64,000 nucleotides of DNA from Papilionanthe hookeriana x Papilionanthe teres. Its lineage: Eukaryota > Streptophyta > Magnoliopsida > Asparagales > Orchidaceae. Positions 59,201-64,000 of this stretch are shown piece by piece; position 1 is the stretch's first letter, and every line of letters starts with the position of its first letter. Below the pieces are notes generated by a model. The model made no database searches. It saw nothing but the letters and a program-made list of their open reading frames with translations, and had not been told where the DNA came from. The stretch lies in assembly GCA_022702705.1 (NCBI GenBank), contig CM040421.1, positions 69,496,121-69,560,120 of the forward strand, read 5' to 3'. Position numbers and translations under genes: made by a program.

Positions 59201-60628
59201 TTTGAAACAGTTTTGTGCAATATTGTATCTGTTTCACTGTCCCCATCGTGTTTAGCTGAGTTGGATGCGTGATAAAGGCCAACAATTAATTATAGGATGG
59301 GTCTGATAAGGGAAAAGATGAAAAATAGGAGAAAGAGGTGTGTTAGCTTTGTAGGTTGGAGATGATGGCATTGCATTAGTTTTGTTGGTTGTAGAAGTTA
59401 TCATGGCGATGATGCGACGTTTTGAATGAGTTGATACAAAAAGCAACGGAACAATGATAAAAGAGATACAATTGTTGAGATATCATGTTTAAAGACAATA
59501 TCTTTATATACAAGCATACGTTTTTATTCACACAAACGAACATACAAGAAAAATATAATTAAAAAAAATACACTCTAATCAAAAAAACATTGTAATCACA
59601 TATAATTCATATTCCTTCTATAAATAGGTTAACATATTGCATGATGTAAGTATGCTAATAATCACTGTTATGATCTTTTATCTAAAAGAAACAAAGCAGA
59701 TATTTTAGATTCGTCTCCAGAAGAATTATAAACTTCAACATATACTAATCAAATCTAACTTGAGAGTAATAGGAAACTTAAAACGAACCTTAGATCATTT
59801 AATTTCATCTTCACTTCTTCCCCTACATGCCATGGTTCTCCAGATTCAATTCCTATGTCGATAGGCACCTGGAATTGCTCAACCAAATTTGATACTGAAG
59901 AAAATTTAGGCAACATCCAAAAATTCAAGCAAAATAATTTCAATTTATTAGATGCTCCTATAATTTTTCCAGGGGTGTAAGCCATCCCAAGCAATAAATA
60001 ATTTCCATCTTAATTTTTAAAGCATACCAAATTGATAGGTAAATCACTACTGATTGATTCAAAAGAAGGATTCTTGTAGCTCTAAAATTAAGCCTTATAG
60101 AAACTCAAAGCTGCATTAATATCATTCTTTAGAGTATGAGTGCAATAAATCAAGGATCAGAATCATACTTGAGGCATCCGATAGATGTGTGAGTCACTTT
60201 CATGTTCTAAAGCCCAATCGATGGCATCTTCGATGCTAGAATTACCTAATGCATAAAGAGGAATTCTCCATTAATAAGAGTAATAGAGATTATTTAATCA
60301 AGCACCCATCAAAACAAAAATGGAGTTGGAAAATATTGAGTGATTTCAATAAATATCCAACACAATTTTAAACCTTCATTTATTCCTGCTAAAAGTCAAA
60401 TTTGGTTTGACAAACGTAAATAATCTTGCCATACTATGTGGATATCTAATTAGGATGAGATCAAGAAAACCAAAATAATGGTAAGCATTTATGAAATAAC
60501 AGGACAAACAATTTTATACGTTTTAACATCTTACCAGAATAATAAAGTGCTCTTGTTGCATTGCTGGTTGGGAAGCCCATGGACTCGAGTTCTTGAAGCA
60601 TTCTTTTGTCAACTCCTAAGGCAGCCAT
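37256..60628 (-). CDS. UBA and PUB domain protein (ten exons)
   Basis: Exons, 5' to 3' on the minus strand: 60,628-60,535; 60,245-60,169; 59,868-59,789; 57,369-57,312; 38,821-38,754; 38,626-38,545; 38,363-38,280; 38,169-38,095; 37,650-37,531; 37,438-37,256. All joins keep frame with AG/GT borders, giving about 306 residues. UBA domain (about 8-55): VDKRMLQELESMGFPTSNAT, ALYYSGN, AIDWALEHE; it binds ubiquitin. Residues 85-180 are a Lys/Glu/Arg-rich coiled coil ending AERRRKLGLP. PUB domain (about 190-290): LKDCLRSLKKNHK, FQTLLIYIANVVKNP, KYRKIRLSNPLFQ, GVEFLELCGF. PUB domains generally bind the C-terminal tail of p97/CDC48, so a role in CDC48-linked ubiquitin handling is inferred. It looks like Arabidopsis AT1G04850. 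The ATG at 60,628 is my choice; that Arabidopsis protein is, from memory, longer at its N-terminus, so further 5' exons are possible. Confidence 0.9.
38830..40430. other. Intron DNA left of the RTE LINE, no clear feature
   Basis: AT-rich. The part 38,950-39,700 has a texture like decayed non-LTR retroelement sequence, but I could not align any domain. No exon was seen. Confidence 0.35.
40735..42180 (-). pseudogene. RTE reverse transcriptase and C-terminal region
   Basis: Frames at 42,173-41,907, 41,824-41,483 and 41,232-40,735 carry the linker (TKESEKYMYKLAKQRE), the RT boxes (WSKSILVPIFKKKGD, CANYREIKLM, NQFGFMPGR.T..AI, HLIFIDLE) and the catalytic FADDI box followed by LVDKTREKIQDKLELWRS and KGLRLCRTKNEYMEC. 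Then come the C-terminal PLRLKGKFYKMVVRPAMLYG and AEMRMIRWM. The FADD residues are intact, but stops and frameshifts separate the blocks. Confidence 0.85.
42440..43589 (-). pseudogene. RTE endonuclease region
   Basis: Starting from the 105-residue frame (GPLHWRPGVLSNKQEFLHYG, then RMRVKKLVHDTSIRI) the minus strand continues through stops as SWNIGTLNGKLMELVDIMI, ILCIQETKWVGEKA, RNGVGVIID and IIALKIIID, then the counterpart of 'GGDLN.HVG'. These are the N-G-T, Q-E-T-K and G-D-L-N boxes of the APE-type endonuclease of RTE elements. Several in-frame stops make it inactive. Confidence 0.8.
43600..44550. other. Intron DNA with one MITE
   Basis: AT-rich. It contains the small TIR element at 43,722-43,943 and otherwise nothing recognised. 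The 116-residue minus-strand frame at 43,860 crosses the MITE end and is not a gene. Confidence 0.4.
43722..43943. mobile_element. Small MITE with terminal inverted repeats
   Basis: The left end 'tacacatatcatcgaatt..atgtatttacatatctaa' is the imperfect inverse of the right end (complement: tatacccctcaattcctatg, then tatccacatatctaa). Same family as 62,959-63,188 and the 17-18 kb block. Confidence 0.65.
44952..46322. mobile_element. TIR element inserted in the LTR, with GC-rich exon-like cargo
   Basis: The 3' LTR gives the empty site (ttaattaaattatcaaaag), so the insert borders are visible: left 'gagttctatttggagcg', right 'ctaccccaaacgcactc' (complement gagtgcgtttggggtag). These inverted ends match the element at 51,250-51,923, and both share 'gatttgcagttgtttctggata'. 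The flanking taa/tat suggests a 3-bp target duplication, as in PIF/Harbinger. The right half (45,600-46,260) is GC-rich with coding-like frames, but no transposase was recognised. Confidence 0.7.
45660..46010 (-). pseudogene. Unrecognised exon-like fragment inside the TIR element
   Basis: On the minus strand a 115-residue frame contains KPSSMEMERNSGMEEIDEVL, then SKELSQPVNIDWLVLIPLFE, and runs into a good donor (ttcgag followed by gtatgt, about 45,683). The plus strand is also open over about 50 codons (SIDEGFEIQKAPALKSPILL), so the coding strand is uncertain. High GC and the donor suggest a captured host exon. I do not recognise the gene. Confidence 0.3.
46493..46505 (+). promoter_or_regulatory. 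Primer-binding site (Met tRNA)
   Basis: tggtatcagagcc is a perfect match to the initiator-Met tRNA site of plant LTR retroelements and directly follows the 5' LTR. Confidence 0.9.
46788..47751 (+). pseudogene. Ty3/gypsy-type gag, broken
   Basis: The plus strand begins FQDLHPPLFKKTKELIEAEN, then LDGEAERWW and ASWEEFMELF, the retrotransposon gag (PF03732-type) pattern. Beyond a stop it continues TLSARRQMQDKFMKFRQ, MQYEAEFTTLSKYAPQLI and RFLLGL. A degenerate zinc-knuckle region follows: CTKYGRQHKGECL, then CYWC and, after a frameshift, YIARYCP. At least four stops and two frameshifts are present. Nothing of pol follows, only a Gln/Pro-rich tail. Confidence 0.85.
47951..49457 (+). repeat. 3' LTR of the gag-only element
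   Basis: It starts TGTAACAG after a purine-rich 'gtgaggaaga' and ends '...ggcctggccgtgacaa'. About 1.5 kb. It contains an (AAT)n run (48,418-48,460). Its right third matches the two halves of the 5' LTR and serves as the empty-site reference for the TIR insertion. The 88-residue basic frame at 47,942 is LTR sequence. Confidence 0.75.
48418..48460. repeat. (AAT)n microsatellite
   Basis: About 14 units, inside the 3' LTR. Confidence 0.9.
49552..49730 (+). mobile_element. 5'-truncated RTE LINE with perfect target duplication
   Basis: The last coding piece NVKKGRGRPRKTWAYCIKND, then LNRTQWRKRIHVADPT and stop, the 3' signature and a (TTG)n tail are present. Flanks are a perfect 21-bp direct repeat starting actcattctttgaagc (49,531-49,551 and 49,731-49,751). 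Clean frame and perfect duplication indicate a fairly young insertion. Confidence 0.92.
49752..50480. other. Intron DNA, no feature beyond a GA run
   Basis: A (GA)n-rich run with GC interruptions lies at 49,876-49,908. Otherwise AT-rich and unremarkable. Confidence 0.4.
50480..52300 (-). mobile_element. Copia remnant D, minus strand, split by a TIR element
   Basis: The reverse transcriptase start QLDVKKVYIDATLVEDVYLE lies at about 52,040-51,970. After the TIR insert the domain continues: LNGCLWSYVDHTIFSS, a degenerate YVDD region, AKEFEIENL and GEDIEDLL (51,160-50,830). RNase H follows (YADSWIYHDILFY, NLVAWWCKNQSII, about 50,650-50,500). Order and motifs are those of copia. It is badly decayed and no LTRs were found. 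Confidence 0.65.
51250..51923. mobile_element. TIR element in copia D (relative of the 44,952-46,322 insert)
   Basis: Left end ggtctgtttggggcagc, right end gccgccccaaacacacc (complement ggtgtgtttggggcggc): inverted repeats of at least 14 bp with one mismatch, continuing imperfectly. It interrupts the copia reverse transcriptase. The internal 'gatttgcagttgtttctggata' is shared with the 45-kb element. No transposase is visible, so it is non-autonomous. PIF/Harbinger-like ends are possible, but the class is not certain. Confidence 0.7.
52301..54450. other. Intron DNA, mostly unassigned
   Basis: AT-rich. The left part (to about 53,600) may be the decayed integrase/gag side of copia D, but no motif is safe. 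A short GC-rich island at 53,740-53,930 gives a chance frame. No host exon was seen. Confidence 0.35.
54453..54500. repeat. (TA)n microsatellite at the 5' border of the ORF1-only LINE
   Basis: About 48 bp of TA. A second TA run marks the other border (56,240-56,278). Confidence 0.95.
54505..56240 (+). mobile_element. ORF1-only L1-type LINE (half-LINE)
   Basis: It begins after a (TA)n run with a GC-rich leader (54,505-54,709), carries only the ORF1/gag-like protein, and passes directly into a typical LINE 3' UTR ('gttttgtatcgtagg', 'gtttttatttcaataaaattggcc') and a second (TA)n run. No endonuclease or reverse transcriptase remains between ORF1 and the 3' end. About 1.74 kb. It lies in the UBA-PUB intron, opposite to the gene. 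Confidence 0.75.
54710..56099 (+). pseudogene. LINE ORF1 protein (DUF4283 plus zinc knuckle), broken
   Basis: From MAATYSVPVNVQSYAQRAES the frame runs through FTPQKIKVLSDDVKFTLIGK, then (after stops) RWIWLESFFEDLKLIEG, GRHLLIRIQKEEDYTRIF and, one frameshift later, NFDPSKEPPIVPMWFKLPGL and GFWQEVVVEN. This is the DUF4283 fold of plant LINE ORF1. A CCHC knuckle follows (C.HCKMFRHIRDTC, with a stop at the second position), then a Glu-only run (about 55,885-55,945) and a basic end NRARAARSRS. Four or more stops and at least two frameshifts. The protein would bind RNA in the LINE particle. Confidence 0.8.
56240..56278. repeat. (TA)n tail after the ORF1-only LINE
   Basis: TA run directly after '...agggctttaa'. 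Confidence 0.9.
56279..56750. other. Intron DNA, nothing recognised
   Basis: AT-rich spacer between the LINE and the SINE. Confidence 0.4.
56768..56957 (-). mobile_element. tRNA-derived SINE, copy 2
   Basis: On the minus strand: A box tggcttgttgg (56,946-56,936), B box gggttcgaatcc (56,894-56,883), 'gaaggtcgtaag' between, then a unique body of about 110 bp ending 'ctcgtataatagcctccgacc' and a TA-rich tail. (GATA)n and TA runs flank it. It shares the tRNA head and the end with 36,226-36,350. It is not a tRNA gene: no acceptor or anticodon arm folds properly. Confidence 0.8.
57312..57369 (-). CDS. UBA-PUB gene, isolated 58-bp exon
   Basis: After acceptor 'cttaaag' the exon completes an Arg codon and encodes EQTQKKREGEKVMEREQHK, then donor gtaaga. 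It supplies the coiled-coil segment between LKLNDLR-type exon 3 and exon 5; without it the frame would hit stops. It stands alone between an 18.5-kb and a 2.4-kb intron, so it is easily missed. Confidence 0.85.
57370..59788 (-). other. 2.4-kb intron of the UBA-PUB gene with an RTE copy
   Basis: Between exons 3 and 4. Apart from the RTE element at 57,760-58,942 it is AT-rich and without features. Confidence 0.8.
57760..58942 (-). mobile_element. 5'-truncated RTE LINE with target duplication
   Basis: The C-terminal RTE region is open over 148 codons (58,279-57,833): PLRLKGKFYKMVVRRAMLYD, then AEMRMFRWMSDFRLGDKMRN, EKIRESRLRWFGHIK and GRPRKTWVYCIKNDLNLL. Upstream the reverse transcriptase is broken (the FADD box is lost). 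The element ends in the 3' signature and TTG/TTA tail. Flanks gatgatctctcactcat (57,743-57,759) and gatgatctctcagtcat (58,943-58,959) form a 17-bp target duplication with one change. Confidence 0.88.
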
Positions 60629-62520
60629 TGCTTTTGCAATTTGTAAAGAAGGTTCAGAAAAGGGGAAAAATAATTAGAAAGAATATTATGTGTTCCGCTA
60701 ATGCAGGGCAGGATATTCATGCAAAATATCCATTCTCAAAACACATTCTAATAAAGCACCAACCTTTCATAGAAAAATGTTAACTTTATAATCAAATTGA
60801 AGAATGAATACTCTAGTGATGTTGATAATTTGATATCGGTTTAAGATAGCATACAACTGAGTTTGATACACGCTCACAACAAACAACAAAATTAAGATAC
60901 TTAATATCACATTTTTGTAAAATGAACTTCAAAATTGTTTCTTATAGAGATTATAGATATCATCAAAATTTGATAACATGTAAACAAAGAAGGATGCCTC
61001 TCATCATCATCTTAATCCAGTGTTGTAACAACTATTTGGAGTTTTCTATATGAATTTCCATTCCATCTTTTTCCACTTAGTGTTGCATTTAAGACTATTT
61101 TTTATCGTAAATCCTAAAATATTAGTCTTATATACGAATCTAGAGTAAAGTACTATATCATGCACTTGATATATAATCTAAAATGACAACATTTATTGTA
61201 TAATATGAAATTAATAATGAGTAATAGAAACAAAAGCATAGGCAGGTGGAAAAGGAGGAGACGAAAAGAAGAGAGCAAGCCCACCGCCCTCTTTCCCTCA
61301 GGCTCCACTCTAACCAATTACTATTTTCTGAAAAATAGTAGCTAATGGCTCTCTTTTGTTATGCATGTAAGCCTTATAAAACCAGAACATACAATCAAGA
61401 CTTCAAAGAAGCAACAAGGGTTCAGGTTATGCAAATTTCATGAAGAAAAACATGTTATGCTAGGATTCTCCATAATAAAAATGCAGAAAATACGGGGAAA
61501 TTAAAATTTCAAATGGTCAGAGAGGACTCCACAAACTTTAACAAACGAACTCTTTAATGTCCTAATTGTACATTAACACTTGCCTAAGTTTATTAAATCA
61601 CCCAAAAAACTAATGAACCAAATCGTCCAAGAAATTTTGTGAACAGTAAACCAATTTATTATATTCCAAAATAAAATTTACACATCCAAAAGTCATTCAA
61701 AGCTAAAATCCAACATGCCACCCAAAGCAAATTTCAAACCATTTGATAATCAAATATCATGTAACAGAGAAGGATATTAAATCTAGACTCAGTAGATGGA
61801 TATTTCAACAAAAAAATATATTTTTTTTTTATTTAGAATTTTGTAACAAAAAAGGAATAAAAAAGTTAGTAGCTCATCATTTATCTAGTTTAGATTTGGA
61901 AAAAAAAGGAGAATAATGAAAAAGAAATTAATGAGTTTCTCTACGATGAAAAGGTATGTGTTGTGGGTCTGCAATGTGTGGCATGGTATTTAATATGTTA
62001 GAACTTCCTTGTTAGTGATGTTGCACCTGATGACTTATATTTTTCTCGGGAAAAAAAAAGTAGAAGTTCCAATTCATATCAAACTGACATAGTTCAAAGC
62101 ATATAAAGCCAAATGAATAATAAAATTTCAGAGATGTGATGATCCAAGGTGCTAGATCATTCCTAAAATGAAAAAAAAAAATTGAAAAAAAAAATTGAAA
62201 AAAAAAAAAAAAACCAATTTATAAAATTCTATGGAAAGATGAACTATTTTTAAGATAACAACGCCCACACTAGGCCTTTAGATAAATCCTTGCCAGGAAA
62301 TCCTACATTTTGGATTAGTTTTAGGATTTTATTTCAACTATGAATGTATATAAAATTTTAAAGCATTATATATAAATAAGATAAAAATTTAATTTGAATT
62401 CAAATAAATTTTATCTAGTAATTTCAATAAACAGAGATTTAAGTGGTTATTATAGATTATTAATAAAACTTGAAAAATTTTCTCTTCACTATTCGCTCTC
62501 TCCAATAATGATTTCTTCCC
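60629..62520. other. Upstream region of the UBA-PUB gene
   Basis: No further exon of the gene was recognised on the minus strand. A GC-richer patch at 61,240-61,315 and a TATA-like tttataagg on the minus strand (about 61,372-61,380) could be leader and core promoter, but this is weak. Three A/T homopolymer stretches occur near 61,806, 62,170 and 62,200. Confidence 0.3.
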
Positions 62521-62895
62521 ATTGCATGAGTCATTCATCTCTCCTAGTTGTTGCACTACAGATTTATTGAGAAGTTATCCACGGTTTCTTGCTCTCTGCA
62601 TTGGTCTGGCATCTTTAGTTCAAAAAGTAATTTCAAAACAGGGGAAGAATGAAGAAATCAAGGCATTGAAGATTATTCAAATGCTTTTAACATTGATTTT
62701 TCTTGCTGCATCATATACACATGCCATAGAGAACTTCCTATTTGAGAACAATAATTTTTTTAAGGGTCAATTTATTCAAAAGAGTATTTATTTGAAATGG
62801 TTCCAAATCTATAACAATTCAAAATTTTTTAAAGAATGCAATACCTATGAATAGAGCACAAGTACACACGCATGCATGCACAAATATACATATAA
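62521..62895. other. No gene seen
   Basis: A 110-residue plus-strand frame lies here, but it has no domain, and its context and composition are those of random AT-rich DNA. Confidence 0.35.
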
Positions 62896-62897
62896 TA

Positions 62898-62939
62898 CGC
62901 ACACGCACACGCACACGCACACGCACACGCACACGCACA
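62898..62939. repeat. (ACACGC)n microsatellite
   Basis: About seven hexamer units, followed by a TA run. Confidence 0.9.
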
Positions 62940-62958
62940 TATATATATATATGAAGAT

Positions 62959-63186
62959 TTGCATGCATACCATTCAATTCCTATGTATTTACATATCTAA
63001 CACCTAAATTTCAATGTTTACATACATGCCGGCTTATCTATGCATGAACATGTTTATTTCACTTTTTATAAGTTAAAATGGTAGTATTATTTATGTGATA
63101 TGAAATATATGGGTGGTATAAATGTAAAATATAAGATATAGTTAGATAATAAAATACATAGGAATTGGGCACATGTATGCAAATGC

Positions 63187-63188
<2 letters not shown>
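62959..63188. mobile_element. Small MITE with terminal inverted repeats
   Basis: Left end 'tgcataccattcaattcctatgtatttacatat'-like, right end the imperfect inverse (complement 'gggcatttgcatacatgtgcccaattcctatgtattt'). It is flanked by TA-rich DNA on both sides. Same family as 43,722-43,943. Confidence 0.65.
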
Positions 63189-63253
<65 letters not shown>

Positions 63254-63270
63254 GAGAGAGAGAGAGAGAT
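63189..63270. repeat. (TA)n and (GA)n microsatellites
   Basis: About 60 bp of TA, then aaaa and about 8 GA units. Confidence 0.95.
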
Positions 63271-63555
63271 GAACTGAATGACTATTCTTCTATTAAATTT
63301 CATTATTGAATCTACCATTTCATAAAGTCTTAAAACTCAAGATCACACTTTTAGAATGTGATTAACAATTTAAAGTATGGTTGGATCGAGTTTCATCATT
63401 CTTTAAGCATGATACAATTGCATAGACGATTGGTTGATACGAAGCATCCTCTAAAAGTTTAGTCCTATCAAAACTTTTCATGAATCAGATCCATCGACTA
63501 CACGAATAATATTATCAACAAATTATTTTATTTCTAGCCATTTGAAAGCATCTAT

Positions 63556-63670
63556 ATTTTTTTTTTGGGCAGGGAGAGAGTGATGGTGGCCAATAAATCA
63601 CAAAGGAGGTGACTTGAACCCATTCCTTCGGAGAAATAACGTTCTCCTTCAACCTCTAGGCCACAAATTC
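63556..63670 (-). mobile_element. tRNA-derived SINE, second family
   Basis: On the minus strand: A box tggcctagagg (63,663-63,653), B box-like ggttcaagtcacc (63,620-63,608), a short body and an A-rich tail (complement of the T run at 63,557-63,570). The sequence differs from the 36-kb and 56-kb SINEs. Confidence 0.6.
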
Positions 63671-63735
63671 CTTTACAAAATCTCTATACTTTGAAATCAA
63701 AATTTTTTTTCCCTTCCAATCTGGTAATCCTTTAG

Positions 63736-64000
63736 TTGGAGGATGTACCTTGGTGTATGTTTTTCATTAATGATATCCTTCTTGTGGATAAGACTAAAGA
63801 AAGAGTTAAAGAAAAACTTGAATTATGGAGCCCAACTTAAATTTTAAACGCCTTCATTTGGGTAGACCTAAAACTGAATACATGGAATGTAATTTTCGTA
63901 TAATAGCTCTAGAGATAGAGTTGTAATAATGGGAGATCAAATCAATAAAAGGAATGAACATTCTAGATATCTCGAGTCTATTGTTCAAAGTGATGGTTAT
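63736..64000 (+). mobile_element. RTE LINE fragment running off the window
   Basis: The plus strand reads EDVPWCMFFINDILLVDKTK, then KEKLELWSPT, a stop, and (after a frameshift) LKLNTWNVIF in the frame overlapping the usual 'RTKTEYMECNF'. It is the reverse-transcriptase segment around the catalytic box, here FIND instead of FADD. It begins abruptly and continues past the window edge. Confidence 0.8.

Noticed and set aside
62522..62854. 110-residue plus-strand frame
   Set aside because: No domain, signal or splice context; chance frame in AT-rich DNA.

Overview
The window is nuclear DNA of a flowering plant. It is AT-rich, its genes have many introns, and it is packed with plant-type retroelements (Ty1/copia, Ty3/gypsy gag, RTE and L1 LINEs, tRNA-derived SINEs, MITE-like elements). 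No bacterial, organellar or CRISPR-like feature was seen. I cannot name the species or say monocot or eudicot. Most open frames on both strands are accidental; the host genes are built of short exons that simple ORF calling misses.

Host genes. (1) A 10-exon gene on the minus strand, 60,628 down to 37,256, encodes a protein of about 306 residues with an N-terminal UBA domain, a charged coiled-coil middle and a C-terminal PUB domain. Every exon joins in frame at GT/AG sites, although one intron is 18.5 kb long and full of transposons. (2) The last exon of a UBP1/UBP2-type ubiquitin-specific protease lies on the plus strand at 16,346-16,586; its upstream exons are not visible in the window. (3) A SUMO-like fragment (two exons, 21,524-21,853, plus strand) keeps a Gly-Gly but lacks exon 1 and has a frame problem at the last splice acceptor. 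From memory, the Arabidopsis homologues of (1) and (2) are neighbours (AT1G04850 and AT1G04860), so the pair looks like conserved microsynteny, here pushed apart by transposons.

Layout. 0.6-2.2 kb: decayed PIF/Harbinger element (minus). 3.0-3.2 kb: short RTE insertion with target duplications. 3.9-7.6 kb: decayed copia (plus) with both LTRs. 8.8 kb: 22-bp palindromic minisatellite. 13.3-16.2 kb: second copia (plus), its 3' LTR split by a GAGC-rich repeat, immediately before the UBP exon. 17.2-18.5 kb: tandem MITE block. 20-20.3 kb: possible solo LTR. 21.5 kb: SUMO fragment. 23.6-28.9 kb: 2.8-kb tandem duplication containing LTR-like units, with a related solo LTR at 29.4-30.0 kb. 30.9-36.0 kb: copia on the minus strand with a solo LTR inside its gag. 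36.1-36.6 kb: second GAGC repeat containing a SINE. 37.3-38.8 kb: 3' exons of the UBA-PUB gene. 38.8-57.3 kb: giant intron holding a near full-length RTE LINE, a gag-only gypsy element broken by a terminal-inverted-repeat (TIR) element, a copia remnant broken by a relative of that element, an ORF1-only L1-type LINE and a SINE. 57.4-59.8 kb: another intron with a truncated RTE. 59.8-60.6 kb: 5' exons. 63-64 kb: MITE, SINE and the start of another RTE fragment cut by the window edge.

Together the intact genes point to ubiquitin-pathway functions: deubiquitination (UBP) and ubiquitin/CDC48 binding (UBA-PUB). Nothing in the sequence shows that they are co-regulated.
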